From assembly GCF_910586915.1 (NCBI RefSeq), contig NZ_CAJULN010000015.1, positions 1 to 64,000 on the forward strand: a DNA stretch of 64,000 bases, given 5' to 3'. A program made the translations under genes and the position numbers. This DNA comes from an uncultured Bacteroides sp. Lineage in GTDB: Bacteria > Bacteroidota > Bacteroidia > Bacteroidales > Bacteroidaceae. Of the stretch, positions 37,733-47,584 are shown in pieces. The number at the start of each line of letters is the position of its first letter. Within the stretch, counting starts at the first letter, position 1. The notes below the pieces were generated by a model, which did not search any database, was not told the DNA's origin, and saw nothing but the letters and a program-made list of their open reading frames with translations.

Positions 37733-38416
37733 ATGCTGGAAGAACTGAAAGAAAAAGTATTTCATGCCAATCTCGAATTGGTAAAGCATGGATTGGTCAT
37801 CTTTACCTGGGGAAATGTTTCGGCCATCGACCGCGCAAGCGGATTGATTGTCATCAAACCCAGTGGCGTAAGCTATGACGATATGAAAGCAGAAGATATG
37901 GTGGTAGTGGATTTGGAAGGTAAAGTCGTCGAAGGACGGCTGAAACCCTCCTCGGATACTCCTACCCACGTAGTGCTTTACAAAGCATTTGCGGAAATCG
38001 GCGGAGTGGTGCACACCCACTCCACTTATGCGACGGCCTGGGCACAGGCGGGATGCGACATTCCGAATATCGGAACCACTCATGCCGACTATTTCCATGA
38101 GGCCATCCCTTGCACCGCAGACATGACGGAAGCGGAAGTGAAGGGAGCCTACGAACTGGAAACGGGCAATGTGATTGTGAAACGCTTCGAAGGATTGAAT
38201 CCCGTACATACACCGGGAGTCTTAGTAAAGAACCACGGGCCCTTCTCTTGGGGAAAGGATGCCAACGACGCTGTGCACAATGCCGTAGTGATGGAGCAGG
38301 TGGCCAAGATGGCAAGCATCGCTTATGCCGTGAACCCCAATCTGACGATGAATCCGTTGCTGGTGGAAAAGCATTTCAGCCGTAAGCATGGCCCGAACGC
38401 TTATTACGGGCAGTAA
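37733..38416 (+). CDS. araD: L-ribulose-5-phosphate 4-epimerase
   Basis: A 227-residue class II aldolase-fold enzyme turning L-ribulose-5-P into D-xylulose-5-P. Phosphate-binding TWGNVSAID lies near 25-33, zinc-binding [14 protein letters not shown] near 93-106 with HADYFH after it, and a late [16 protein letters not shown] supplies the third His. Last gene before the 248-base gap that holds array B. Confidence 0.95.
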   Translation: MLEELKEKVFHANLELVKHGLVIFTWGNVSAIDRASGLIVIKPSGVSYDDMKAEDMVVVDLEGKVVEGRLKPSSDTPTHVVLYKAFAEIGGVVHTHSTYATAWAQAGCDIPNIGTTHADYFHEAIPCTADMTEAEVKGAYELETGNVIVKRFEGLNPVHTPGVLVKNHGPFSWGKDANDAVHNAVVMEQVAKMASIAYAVNPNLTMNPLLVEKHFSRKHGPNAYYGQ

Positions 38417-38482
38417 ATGATTATCCGCAACCTTCCCGCCAAATGAAGGATTTTCAACCTCATATTCAAGTGGTTACAGTAC

Positions 38483-38576
38483 ATATAGATGCTGCGCGCA
38501 GGAGATATAGAAGCAGGAGATTGGATATATAGATGCTGGAAGTAGGACATATATACCGTAGAAATGGGATATATAT
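38483..38576. repeat. 22-base-period degenerate tandem array B
   Basis: ATATAG or ATATAT cores fall at 38483, 38505, 38527, 38549 and 38571, exactly 22 bases apart. The units also share GATGCTG or GnAGGA words. It lies in the gap between araD and araA (38417-38664). The remainder of that gap is AT-rich and holds no gene, and a promoter for araA could not be assigned with confidence. Confidence 0.85.
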
Positions 38577-38664
38577 GTCCTGCAATTCACTCCTATCGCA
38601 AGGAGAAAAAAGCAATTAATTAAAGAATTGAAAAGTATAAATTTAACATTAAAACAATAAGATT

Positions 38665-40191
38665 ATGAACGCATTTAATCAATATGAAGTATGGTTTGTA
38701 ACAGGAGCACAACTCCTGTACGGTGGCGACGCGGTAATCGCAGTAGACGCACACTCCAATGAAATGGTAAACGGACTGAATGAATCGGGCAAACTTCCCG
38801 TCAAAGTGATATATAAAGGAACAGCCAACTCTTCAAAAGAGGTGGAAACGGTGTTCAAGGCTGCCAACAACGACGACAAATGCATCGGCGTCATCACCTG
38901 GATGCATACGTTCTCTCCTGCCAAAATGTGGATTCACGGTCTGCAACAGTTGAAGAAACCGTTGCTGCACCTGCACACTCAGTTCAACAAAGAGATTCCC
39001 TGGGATACTATGGACATGGACTTCATGAACCTGAACCAGTCGGCCCACGGCGACCGCGAATTCGGACATATCTGTACCCGTATGCGCATCCGCCGCAAAG
39101 TAGTGGTAGGCTATTGGAAAGAGGAGGAGACGCTGCATAAGATTGCCGTTTGGATGCGCGTCTGTGCCGGCTGGGCAGATTCGCAGGATATGCTGATTAT
39201 CCGTTTCGGCGACCAGATGAACAACGTAGCCGTGACCGATGGCGACAAAGTGGAAGCCGAACAGCGTATGGGCTATCACGTAGACTACTGTCCGGTAAGC
39301 GAACTGATGGAATACCACAAAGCAATCAAAAACGAAGAGGTAGATGCATTGGTTGCCACCTACTTCAACGAATACGAGCACGATGTTTCTTTGGAGGACA
39401 AATCGACCGAGGCTTATCAGAAAGTATGGAACGCAGCGAAAGCCGAACTTGCCATCCGTGCCATTCTGAAAGCGAAGGGCGCGAAAGGATTCACCACCAA
39501 CTTCGACGATTTGGGAGACATCGAACACAATGGTTTCGACCAGATACCGGGACTGGCTTCCCAACGCCTGATGGCAGAAGGATACGGATTCGGAGCCGAA
39601 GGCGACTGGAAATCGGCCGCTCTTTACCGCACCGTATGGGTGATGAACCAGGGACTCCCGAAGGGTTGCTCATTCTTAGAAGACTATACCCTGAACTTCG
39701 ACGGCGCCAACAGCTCCATCCTCCAATCGCATATGCTGGAAATCTGCCCGCTTATCGCAGCCAACAAACCCCGCCTGGAAGTACACTTCCTCGGTATAGG
39801 TATCCGCAAGAGTCAGACGGCGCGCCTTGTATTCACTTCCAAAGTAGGCACAGGCTGCACTGCTACCATCGTAGATATGGGCAACCGCTTCCGCCTGATT
39901 GTGAACGATGTGGAATGTATCGAGCCGAAACCGCTACCCAAACTGCCGGTTGCTTCCGCTCTCTGGATTCCGATGCCTAACCTCGAAGTAGGCGCAGGTG
40001 CCTGGATTTTGGCAGGCGGTACACACCACTCTTGCTTCTCTTACGACCTCACCGCCGAATACTGGGAAGATTACGCCGAAATCGCAGGTATTGAAATGGT
40101 GCACATCAACAAAGATACGACCATCAGCGATTTCAAGAAGGAACTGCGCATGAACGAGGTTTATTATATGCTGAACAAAGCGCTTTGTTAA
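38665..40191 (+). CDS. araA: L-arabinose isomerase
   Basis: A 508-residue isomerase converting L-arabinose to L-ribulose with manganese. The start [13 protein letters not shown], the [12 protein letters not shown] block, [20 protein letters not shown] and HGDREFG, and the late [11 protein letters not shown] are all family hallmarks. Acid residues in GFGAEGDWK and the late His bind the metal. The gene follows array B and precedes the kinase by 20 bases. Confidence 0.97.
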   Translation: MNAFNQYEVWFVTGAQLLYGGDAVIAVDAHSNEMVNGLNESGKLPVKVIYKGTANSSKEVETVFKAANNDDKCIGVITWMHTFSPAKMWIHGLQQLKKPLLHLHTQFNKEIPWDTMDMDFMNLNQSAHGDREFGHICTRMRIRRKVVVGYWKEEETLHKIAVWMRVCAGWADSQDMLIIRFGDQMNNVAVTDGDKVEAEQRMGYHVDYCPVSELMEYHKAIKNEEVDALVATYFNEYEHDVSLEDKSTEAYQKVWNAAKAELAIRAILKAKGAKGFTTNFDDLGDIEHNGFDQIPGLASQRLMAEGYGFGAEGDWKSAALYRTVWVMNQGLPKGCSFLEDYTLNFDGANSSILQSHMLEICPLIAANKPRLEVHFLGIGIRKSQTARLVFTSKVGTGCTATIVDMGNRFRLIVNDVECIEPKPLPKLPVASALWIPMPNLEVGAGAWILAGGTHHSCFSYDLTAEYWEDYAEIAGIEMVHINKDTTISDFKKELRMNEVYYMLNKALC

Positions 40192-40211
40192 CGATTAACC
40201 AGTTTAGTGAA

Positions 40212-41810
40212 ATGAAATCAGAAGCCAAATCAACCATCGAGGCAGGCAAAGCCATTTTGGGTATAGAGCTCGGCTCGACGCGAATCAAAGCTGTCTTGAT
40301 TGACCAAAAGAACAAGCCTATCGCTCAAGGCAGCCACACTTGGGAGAACCAATTAGTGGACGGGCTTTGGACGTACAGCATCGAAGCCATCTGGACGGGA
40401 TTGCAAGATTGTTATGCCGACCTGCGTTCCAACGTTAAGAAACAGTATGGCGACATCGAAATCGAAAGTCTCGCAGCCATCGGCGTAAGCGCCATGATGC
40501 ACGGGTATATGCCTTTCAACGAAAAAGAGGAGATTCTCGTGCCTTTCCGTACATGGAGAAATACGAATACGGGACAGGCGGCGGCAGCCTTGTCCGAACT
40601 TTTTGTCTACAACATACCTCTGAGATGGAGCATTTCGCACTTGTATCAGGCTATCCTGGACAACGAAACGCACGTCAAGGACATCAAGTTCCTGACCACT
40701 CTCGCCGGATATGTACATTGGCAGCTAACGGGTGAAAAGGTGTTGGGTATCGGGGATGCATCGGGGATGCTTCCCATCGACCCGGCTACCGGCAACTACG
40801 CTGCCGAAATGGTGGCAAAGTTCGACAATCTCATTGCGCCAAAGGAATACGGCTGGACACTGAAGGATATTCTGCCCGACGTATTGCCGGCAGGCGAAAA
40901 CGCCGGTACACTCACACAGGAAGGAAACCGGCGGCTCGATGTGTCGGGCCATTTGAAAGCAGGAATACCGGTATGCCCGCCGGAAGGAGATGCCGGAACC
41001 GGTATGGTGGCCACCAACGCCGTCAAGCAACGCACCGGAAATGTGTCGGCAGGAACTTCTTCTTTCTCCATGATTGTATTGGAGAAAGAGCTGTCGAAAC
41101 CCTATGAAATGATTGACATGGTGACTACCCCCGACGGCAGCCTTGTCGCTATGGTACACTGCAACAACTGTACGTCCGACCTCAACGCATGGGTCAACCT
41201 ATTCAAAGAATACCAAGAGTTGTTGGGTATTCCCGTAAACATGGATGAAATCTATGGCAAGCTCTACAACATCGCACTCACAGGCGATGCCGACTGCGGC
41301 GGACTGCTTTCCTACAACTACATCTCGGGCGAGCCCGTGACGGGTATTGCCGACGGCAGACCCTTATTTGTACGCTCGGCAAACGACAAGTTCAGTCTGG
41401 CAAACTTCATGCGTACACACCTGTATGCATCTGTCGGCGTACTGAAAATAGGCAACGACATCCTGTTCAACGAAGAGAAAGTGAAAGTAGACAGGATAAC
41501 CGGACACGGCGGATTGTTCAGAACCAAAGGCGTAGGGCAACGGGTACTTGCCGCCGCCATCAACTCCCCCATCTCCGTGATGGAGACCGCCGGCGAAGGC
41601 GGTGCATGGGGTATCGCGCTGTTAGGTTCCTACCTCGTAAACAATGAAAAGAAGCAATCGCTTGCCGATTTTTTGGACGAGTATGTATTTGCCGGTGAAG
41701 CCGGTGTCGAAGTATCGCCCACGCCCGAAGACGTGGCAGGATTCAATGCATACATCGAACACTACAAGGCAGGATTGCCCATCGAGGAAGCCGCCGCCCG
41801 GTTCAAATAA
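40212..41810 (+). CDS. araB: L-ribulokinase of the FGGY family
   Basis: A 532-residue FGGY kinase with [15 protein letters not shown] (phosphate 1 loop) near 17-31 and [19 protein letters not shown], the FGGY C-terminal signature region, near 435-453. Similarity is closer to the xylulokinase branch than to E. coli AraB, but placement directly after araA and the absence of any other ribulokinase make L-ribulose the expected substrate. The start at 40212 is chosen over 40185, which would overlap araA and lacks a good upstream signal. Confidence 0.9.
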   Translation: MKSEAKSTIEAGKAILGIELGSTRIKAVLIDQKNKPIAQGSHTWENQLVDGLWTYSIEAIWTGLQDCYADLRSNVKKQYGDIEIESLAAIGVSAMMHGYMPFNEKEEILVPFRTWRNTNTGQAAAALSELFVYNIPLRWSISHLYQAILDNETHVKDIKFLTTLAGYVHWQLTGEKVLGIGDASGMLPIDPATGNYAAEMVAKFDNLIAPKEYGWTLKDILPDVLPAGENAGTLTQEGNRRLDVSGHLKAGIPVCPPEGDAGTGMVATNAVKQRTGNVSAGTSSFSMIVLEKELSKPYEMIDMVTTPDGSLVAMVHCNNCTSDLNAWVNLFKEYQELLGIPVNMDEIYGKLYNIALTGDADCGGLLSYNYISGEPVTGIADGRPLFVRSANDKFSLANFMRTHLYASVGVLKIGNDILFNEEKVKVDRITGHGGLFRTKGVGQRVLAAAINSPISVMETAGEGGAWGIALLGSYLVNNEKKQSLADFLDEYVFAGEAGVEVSPTPEDVAGFNAYIEHYKAGLPIEEAAARFK

Positions 41811-41845
41811 CGAATACCTGACCTAAACCGCAACAACTATACTTC

Positions 41846-41892
41846 GAAGGTGTGTCAAGGCTATACAGAGTTATCACTCTGGGCACACCTTC
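41846..41892 (+). terminator. Nested hairpin after araB
   Basis: GAAGGTGTG (41846-41854) pairs perfectly with CACACCTTC (41884-41892). Inside, CAGAGT (41866-41871) pairs with ACTCTG (41876-41881). It is followed by TTAGTTTATT rather than a pure T-run and lies before the second GH51 gene, so it may be a terminator or an attenuating structure. Confidence 0.65.
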
Positions 41893-41957
41893 TTAGTTTA
41901 TTACCTTGAGAAACATCTTATTTGCAAAAACAATCATCCAAACAAATACCATTTTTT

Positions 41958-43502
41958 ATGAAAACAAAACTATTAATCAGTACCGCTTTTTTAGCAGCAT
42001 CCGTATCACTCTCCGCACAACAGAGCGCTACCGTCACCGTACACACCGAGCAAGGTAAGAAAATCATTCCCAAAGAAATCTACGGCCAGTTTGCCGAACA
42101 TTTAGGTTCGTGCATCTACGGAGGACTCTGGGTAGGCGAACATTCGGATATCCCCAATATCAAAGGATATCGCACGGATGTATTCAACGCCTTGAAAGAC
42201 TTGTCGGTTCCCGTACTCCGTTGGCCCGGCGGCTGCTTCGCCGACGAGTATCACTGGATGGACGGCATCGGCCCGAAAGAGAACCGTCCGAAAATGGTGA
42301 ACAACAACTGGGGAGGAACCATCGAAGACAACAGCTTCGGCACACACGAATTCCTGAACCTCTGCGAAATGTTGGGTTGCGAGCCTTACATCAGCGGCAA
42401 CATAGGTAGCGGAACCGTGGAGGAACTTGCCAAATGGGTGGAATACATGACTTCGGAAGGTGACTCTCCTATGGCAAACCTGCGCCGCAAGAACGGACGC
42501 GACAAAGCATGGAAGGTGAAATACCTCGGCGTAGGAAACGAAAGCTGGGGATGTGGCGGTAATATGCGTCCGGAATATTACTCCGACCTCTACCGCCGAT
42601 ACTCCACCTATTGCCGAAACTACGACGGCAACCGCCTGTTCAAAATCGCCAGTGGCGCCAGCGACTACGACTACAAATGGACCGATGTATTGATGAATCG
42701 CGTAGGACACCGTATGGAAGGGCTTTCGCTCCACTACTACACCGTGACAGGATGGAGCGGCAGCAAAGGAGCCGCCACCAAGTTCGACAAGGACGACTAC
42801 TACTGGACAATAGGCAAATGTCTGGAAGTGGAAGAGGTAATCAAAAAGCACTGCGCCATCATGGACAAATATGACAAAGAGAAGAAAATCGCCCTTCTGC
42901 TCGACGAATGGGGAACCTGGTGGGACGAAGAACCGGGAACCGTGCGCGGCCACCTCTACCAACAAAACACGCTGCGCGATGCTTTCGTCGCCTCACTGAG
43001 CCTTGATGTATTCCACAAATACACCGACCGCCTGAAAATGGCAAACATCGCACAAATCGTCAACGTGCTGCAATCCATGATTCTCACTAAAGGAAAAGAG
43101 ATGGTGCTCACTCCCACTTACTATGTATTCAAGATGTACAAGGTGCACCAGAACGCCACCTATCTCCCCATCGAGCTTAATTGCGAAACGATGAACGTAC
43201 GCGGCAACCGCACCATACCTATGGTAAGCGCCACTGCCTCGAAAGCCGCCGACGGAACCATCCACATTTCCCTCTCGAACGTAAACGCCGATGAAGCACA
43301 GGAAATAACCGTCAACTTAGGAGACACCAAAGCTAAAAAAGCCGTCGGCGAAATCCTGACTTCCGACAGACTGACCGATTACAATTCTTTTGAGAATCCG
43401 GACAGGATAAAACCGGCACCTTTCAAAGAAGTCAAAATCAGCAAAGGAACAATGAAGGTAAAACTTCCTGCCAAATCGATTGTAACTTTGGAGTTACAGT
43501 AG
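41958..43502 (+). CDS. Exported alpha-L-arabinofuranosidase, GH51 (short form)
   Basis: A 514-residue GH51 enzyme with signal peptide (about 1-20, SLSA-Q). The TIM barrel starts YGQFAEHLGSCIYGG and VLRWPGGCFADEYHW. Acid/base Glu195 is in GVGNESWG and nucleophile Glu317 in LLDEWGTWWD. It lacks the extra N-terminal domain of the paralog at 31828. An earlier TTG-started frame (41922) is rejected because the signal peptide begins at 41958. It supplies arabinose to the operon upstream. Confidence 0.94.
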   Translation: MKTKLLISTAFLAASVSLSAQQSATVTVHTEQGKKIIPKEIYGQFAEHLGSCIYGGLWVGEHSDIPNIKGYRTDVFNALKDLSVPVLRWPGGCFADEYHWMDGIGPKENRPKMVNNNWGGTIEDNSFGTHEFLNLCEMLGCEPYISGNIGSGTVEELAKWVEYMTSEGDSPMANLRRKNGRDKAWKVKYLGVGNESWGCGGNMRPEYYSDLYRRYSTYCRNYDGNRLFKIASGASDYDYKWTDVLMNRVGHRMEGLSLHYYTVTGWSGSKGAATKFDKDDYYWTIGKCLEVEEVIKKHCAIMDKYDKEKKIALLLDEWGTWWDEEPGTVRGHLYQQNTLRDAFVASLSLDVFHKYTDRLKMANIAQIVNVLQSMILTKGKEMVLTPTYYVFKMYKVHQNATYLPIELNCETMNVRGNRTIPMVSATASKAADGTIHISLSNVNADEAQEITVNLGDTKAKKAVGEILTSDRLTDYNSFENPDRIKPAPFKEVKISKGTMKVKLPAKSIVTLELQ

Positions 43503-43579
43503 TTCGAACAACGTTCACTTTGTCGCATCTTAAACACAAAGAGCGCCCGTACGGCAAGAAAAAAGATAGTACTTTTGGA

Positions 43580-43609
43580 TTGTTAAATCCGCATAAAGAG
43601 TTATCTTTG
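43580..43609 (+). promoter_or_regulatory. Promoter of tkt-rpiB
   Basis: TTGT (43580-43583), 18 bases, TATCTTTG (43602-43609), 38 bases before the transketolase start. It shows that tkt-rpiB can be transcribed apart from the arabinose genes. Confidence 0.6.
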
Positions 43610-43646
43610 CCCACAATCTGACAGAAGTCTACTAAATTTTAATGAT

Positions 43647-45656
43647 ATGAACGATAACAAACTTATGAATCGTGCAGCGGATAATATCCGTATTCTTGCT
43701 GCTTCAATGGTTGAAAAAGCCAATTCCGGTCATCCGGGGGGCGCCATGGGGGGTGCTGACTTTGTAAATGTACTCTTTTCTGAGTTTTTAGTATACGACC
43801 CCGAGAATCCTCGCTGGGAAGGACGCGACCGTTTCTTCCTCGACCCGGGTCATATGTCACCAATGCTTTATTCCACACTCGCCTTAGCAGGTAAATTCAC
43901 ATTGGACGAACTGAAAGAGTTCCGTCAATGGGGAAGCCCTACACCGGGACATCCCGAGGTGGACATCATGCGCGGCATCGAGAACACATCCGGTCCGTTG
44001 GGACAAGGACATACGTTTGCCGTAGGTGCCGCCATTGCTGCCAAATTCCTGAAAGCACGCTTCAACGAGGTGATGAACCAAACGATTTATGCTTATATCT
44101 CCGACGGTGGCATACAGGAAGAAATCTCCCAGGGTGCAGGACGTATCGCCGGAACATTGGGACTGGACAACCTGATTATGTTCTACGACTCCAACGACAT
44201 CCAGCTTTCTACCGAAACGAAAGAGGTAACCGTTGAAGACACAGCCATGAAGTACGAGGCCTGGGGATGGAAAGTAATCAGCATCGACGGCAACAACCCC
44301 GACGAAATCCGTGCCGCCATCAAGGAAGCACAGGAGGAGAAAGAACGTCCAACACTGATTATCGGTAAGACCGTAATGGGTAAAGGCGCACGCAAAGCGG
44401 ATGGCAGCAGCTACGAAGCAAACTGTGCTACCCACGGTGCTCCGCTCGGTGGCGACGCTTACGTAAATACCATCAACAACTTAAACGGAGACCCGGCAAA
44501 CCCGTTTGTCATCTTCCCCGAAGTGACCGAATTGTATGCCAAACGCAACGAAGAACTGAAGAAAATCGTAGCCGAAAGATATGCAGTAAAAGCCGCATGG
44601 GCAAAAGCAAACCCCGAACTGGCTGCCAAACTGGAAGCCTTCTTCGCTGGCAAAGCTCCGAAAGTGGACTGGGCAGCCATCGAACAGAAAGCAGGAGGCG
44701 CCACACGTGCCGCATCTGCCAATGTATTGAGCGCACTCGCCACACAGGTAGAAAACATGATTGTCTCTTCTGCCGACCTTTCAAACTCGGACAAGACCGA
44801 CGGATTCCTGAAGAAAACCCACGCTTTCACCAAAGGCGACTTCAGCGGAGCTTTCCTACAGGCCGGTGTATCCGAGCTGACAATGGCTTGCATCTGCATC
44901 GGTATGTCGCTGCACGGCGGTATTATCGCTGCCTGCGGCACATTCTTCGTATTCTCCGACTATATGAAACCTGCCATACGTATGGCTGCCTTGATGGAAC
45001 AACCCGTGAAGTTCATTTGGACACACGATGCATTCCGCGTAGGCGAAGACGGTCCTACCCATGAACCGGTAGAGCAGGAAGTACAAATCCGACTGATGGA
45101 AAAGTTGAAAAACCATAAGGGACACAACTCCATGCTGGTACTCCGCCCGGCAGATGTAGAAGAAACAACCATCGCTTGGCAACTGGCTATGGAGAATATG
45201 TCTACCCCGACAGGATTGATTCTTTCCCGCCAGAATATCGCCAACCTTCCGGAAGGCACCGATTACGGCCAAGCAGTCAAAGGAGCCTACACCGTAGCCG
45301 GTTCCGACGAAAATCCGGATGTTATCTTAGTGGCTTCGGGTTCCGAAGTTTCCACGTTGGTGGCAGGTACGGAACTGCTTCGCAAAGACGGCGTCAAGGT
45401 ACGTATCGTATCAGTCCCGTCGGAAGGTCTGTTCCGCAGCCAGTCCAAAGAATATCAGGAAGCTATCCTTCCGTCGGACGCCAAAATCTTCGGTCTGACT
45501 GCCGGTCTGCCTGTCACTCTGCAAGGTCTGGTAGGTTGCCACGGCAAAGTTTGGGGATTGGAATCTTTCGGCTTCTCCGCTCCTTACAAGGTTTTGGACG
45601 AAAAACTTGGGTTTACCGCCGAAAATGTATATAACCAAGTAAAAGCAATGCTCTAA
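43647..45656 (+). CDS. tkt: Transketolase
   Basis: A 669-residue ThDP enzyme of the pentose phosphate pathway, moving two-carbon units from D-xylulose-5-P, the product of AraD. ThDP-binding GDGG is replaced by SDGGIQEEISQGAG near 152-165. EKANSGHPGGAMGGADF near 23-39 is the family start, and AFRVGEDGPTHEPVEQ lies near 470. It overlaps rpiB by one base (TAATG). Confidence 0.97.
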   Translation: MNDNKLMNRAADNIRILAASMVEKANSGHPGGAMGGADFVNVLFSEFLVYDPENPRWEGRDRFFLDPGHMSPMLYSTLALAGKFTLDELKEFRQWGSPTPGHPEVDIMRGIENTSGPLGQGHTFAVGAAIAAKFLKARFNEVMNQTIYAYISDGGIQEEISQGAGRIAGTLGLDNLIMFYDSNDIQLSTETKEVTVEDTAMKYEAWGWKVISIDGNNPDEIRAAIKEAQEEKERPTLIIGKTVMGKGARKADGSSYEANCATHGAPLGGDAYVNTINNLNGDPANPFVIFPEVTELYAKRNEELKKIVAERYAVKAAWAKANPELAAKLEAFFAGKAPKVDWAAIEQKAGGATRAASANVLSALATQVENMIVSSADLSNSDKTDGFLKKTHAFTKGDFSGAFLQAGVSELTMACICIGMSLHGGIIAACGTFFVFSDYMKPAIRMAALMEQPVKFIWTHDAFRVGEDGPTHEPVEQEVQIRLMEKLKNHKGHNSMLVLRPADVEETTIAWQLAMENMSTPTGLILSRQNIANLPEGTDYGQAVKGAYTVAGSDENPDVILVASGSEVSTLVAGTELLRKDGVKVRIVSVPSEGLFRSQSKEYQEAILPSDAKIFGLTAGLPVTLQGLVGCHGKVWGLESFGFSAPYKVLDEKLGFTAENVYNQVKAML

Positions 45657-46090
45657 TGAAAACAATCGGATTAGCGTGCGACCATGCCGGTTTTGAACTG
45701 AAAGAATACGTTCGCGGCTGGCTGGAAGCCAAAGGCTGGGCTTACAAAGACTTTGGAACAAACGCCAACACAAGCGTAGACTATCCGGATTACGCCCACC
45801 CGTTAGCATCGGCTGTAGAATCGGGCGAATGCTATCCCGGTATCGCCATCTGCGGTAGTGGAAACGGAATCAATATGACGCTGAACAAGCACCAGGGAAT
45901 TCGCGCGGCACTCTGCTGGAATGCGGAAATCGCACGTCTGGCACGCCTGCACAACGATGCCAATATCTTAGTGATGCCGGGTCGTTTCATCAGTACCGAA
46001 GAAGCGGACATGATTCTGACAGAGTTCTTCTCGACGGAGTTTGAAGGCGGCCGCCATCAGAACCGTATCGACAAGATTCCGGTAAGATAA
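45656..46090 (+). CDS. rpiB: Ribose-5-phosphate isomerase B
   Basis: A 144-residue RpiB interconverting ribose-5-P and ribulose-5-P. ACDHAGFELK near 7-16, the active-site ICGSGNGINM near 64-73, and the NDANILVMPGRF block are diagnostic. Its A of ATG is the last base of the transketolase stop, so translation is coupled. Confidence 0.96.
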   Translation: MKTIGLACDHAGFELKEYVRGWLEAKGWAYKDFGTNANTSVDYPDYAHPLASAVESGECYPGIAICGSGNGINMTLNKHQGIRAALCWNAEIARLARLHNDANILVMPGRFISTEEADMILTEFFSTEFEGGRHQNRIDKIPVR

Positions 46091-46116
46091 GGTTTGAAAC
46101 AAATCAGGACAGATAT

Positions 46117-46148
46117 AAAGCTGCTCTTCTTCATTGAAGGGCAGCTTT
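46117..46148. terminator. Terminator between rpiB and DUF456 gene
   Basis: A 13-base stem (46117-46129 with 46136-46148, one mismatch or wobble) with a 6-base loop and following TATTTTT lies between convergent genes. Confidence 0.9.
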
Positions 46149-46152
46149 ATTT

Positions 46153-46638
46153 TTAGGCTCCCCAAATAAGTCCGGCAATAAACTGATAACAGAAGTACCC
46201 GCAAAGCAGCAATTTCATCAATGTGCCCAACATGAAGCCCACCAACGAGCCGAATCCGGACTTCAACGCCTGCGAGAACTCCTTATTCCCCAACAACTCC
46301 CCTATCAACGCTCCAAGAAAAGGGCCTACAAGGATGCCCCACGGCAAGAAAAGAAGTCCCGCCAACGTACCGACAATGCATCCCCGGTTTCCCCATTTAC
46401 TGCCACCGCTATACTTGCTTCCCAACATCGGCGTAAAATAATCCAATACCTGCAACACGACCACAAGCAGTAACCACACCGTCAACTGAGACACAGTGTA
46501 CTCTACCTTATCCGTAAAGTGAAGGATAAGCAGACCTATATAAGCCACAGGCGGACCGGGCAACATCGGAACAATGCAACCTACCAGCCCGACCAGCAAA
46601 CAAAGGGCACTTATCACCATCAAAAGAATATCCAACAT
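46153..46638 (-). CDS. DUF456 membrane protein
   Basis: A 161-residue hydrophobic protein with four or five membrane segments, rich in Gly-containing helices (GCIVPMLPGPPVAYIGLL near 21-38 and GPFLGALIGELLGNKEF). This is the pattern of DUF456. Function is unknown. It stands alone and its stop abuts the rpiB terminator. The gap upstream (46639-47267) has no clear promoter for it. Confidence 0.85.
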   Translation of the reverse strand: MLDILLMVISALCLLVGLVGCIVPMLPGPPVAYIGLLILHFTDKVEYTVSQLTVWLLLVVVLQVLDYFTPMLGSKYSGGSKWGNRGCIVGTLAGLLFLPWGILVGPFLGALIGELLGNKEFSQALKSGFGSLVGFMLGTLMKLLLCGYFCYQFIAGLIWGA

Positions 46639-46799
46639 AAGCTATAGATTTCAATACCTGCACAAAAATACAGTATCTCATGGTGAAAGGCAAACTGAAA
46701 GGTAAACTTTTGCAGGCTTTAAAAGATATTGAGTAAACCGATTCGGGTATAACAAACGAAGTTGTCAACTCAATACGGCACACACCGGCTCATACGGGT

Positions 46800-46934
46800 T
46801 TCCAATCAGTTTCTTCCGCATGAAACTAAAGTTTCAAGGCGTGGAAACAAGAGTTTCATGCAGAGGAAACAAGAGTTTCAAGCAATGGAAACTAAAGTTT
46901 CTTCCCTTGACACTATCGTTTCAAGGGAGGAAAC
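46800..46934. repeat. 22-base-period palindromic array C
   Basis: Small dyads of the form GAAAC-N4-GTTTC (best copy GAAACTAAAGTTTC) begin at 46822, 46844, 46866 and 46888 (22 apart), then 46909 and 46930 (21 apart). A degraded copy sits at 46800-46813 with AGTTTC 22 bases before the next. The eight bases between dyads vary. Unlike arrays A and B each unit is itself palindromic. Confidence 0.88.
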
Positions 46935-47205
46935 AACTTACAAATACGGAGAATATACAAGAAACGTGGGCACAATATTGTCTGTCAGCTCCGGGTGTTT
47001 GGCCTAACCACGCAACACAAGACAAATTATGCCCACGCAATAAGATAAGAATAACAGCAAATGCTGATTAATATTTCACAATAATGACAGTACAGAACGA
47101 CTTCTGTAAATCGCTACAAAGTTAATCAATAGAAGTTAAAGCCACAAATAAGATTTACCCAACCAATAGGCAATAAACTCAAAACGTTGCAAATTTCCGC
47201 CTGTA

Positions 47206-47239
47206 TTTGTCCCATTTACACAAATAAAAACTATCTTTG
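47206..47239 (+). promoter_or_regulatory. Promoter of the TPR - 2-oxoacid oxidoreductase operon
   Basis: TTTG (47206-47209), 22 bases, TATCTTTG (47232-47239), 28 bases before the TPR gene. Confidence 0.6.
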
Positions 47240-47267
47240 CGAATCAGAATCCCGAAAGACGAAAGAA

Positions 47268-47549
47268 ATGAAGCAAATAGACAACCTGAAAGAGCTTATC
47301 AACCGAGGGGACGTGGAAGCAGCTATCGAGCAATTAAACCTACTTCTCCGGTATAGTTCCGTCGAAAAAGAAAAAGAGACTCTTTACTATCTGCGGGGAA
47401 ACGCCTATCGGAAACAGGGAAATTGGAAACAGGCTTTGGACAATTACCAATATGCCATCGACATCAATCCCGACAGTCCTGCCCTCCAGGCAAGGAAAAT
47501 GGTCATAGATATCCTCAATTTCTACCACAAGGATATGTTCAATCAATAA
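47268..47549 (+). CDS. Small TPR protein
   Basis: A 93-residue protein with about two TPR units (YLRGNAYRKQGNWKQAL near 44-60 and YAIDINPDSPALQARK near 65-80). No signal peptide. The start at 47268 is set by the -7 box at 47232-47239, which lies inside the longer frame. It is 35 bases upstream of the ferredoxin gene and may be co-transcribed with the oxidoreductase subunits; the functional link is unknown. Confidence 0.8.
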   Translation: MKQIDNLKELINRGDVEAAIEQLNLLLRYSSVEKEKETLYYLRGNAYRKQGNWKQALDNYQYAIDINPDSPALQARKMVIDILNFYHKDMFNQ

Positions 47550-47584
47550 CCGGACTCAAAAGACAACGTAATAAAAGAAAGATT

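Larger units (their letters stand above)
46639..47267. other. 629-base intergenic region holding array C
   Basis: No gene is supported here. The region contains array C at 46800-46934 and the promoter at 47206-47239. Between them (about 46940-47200) it is AT-rich with no clear element. Open frames crossing the array (46762-47071) are coincidental: they are mostly translations of the repeat. Confidence 0.6.

Noticed and set aside
39150..39980. A 276-codon frame inside araA
   Set aside because: Arg/Ser-rich shadow of araA in another frame, with no start signal or family match.
26772..46934. The 22-base arrays considered as CRISPR arrays
   Set aside because: Units are too short and degenerate, there are no separate repeat and unique-spacer parts of 25-40 bases, and no cas genes are present.
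46762..47071. Two overlapping frames across array C
   Set aside because: They are translations of the repeat (recurring KFQG/SFKQW words), with no conserved protein features.
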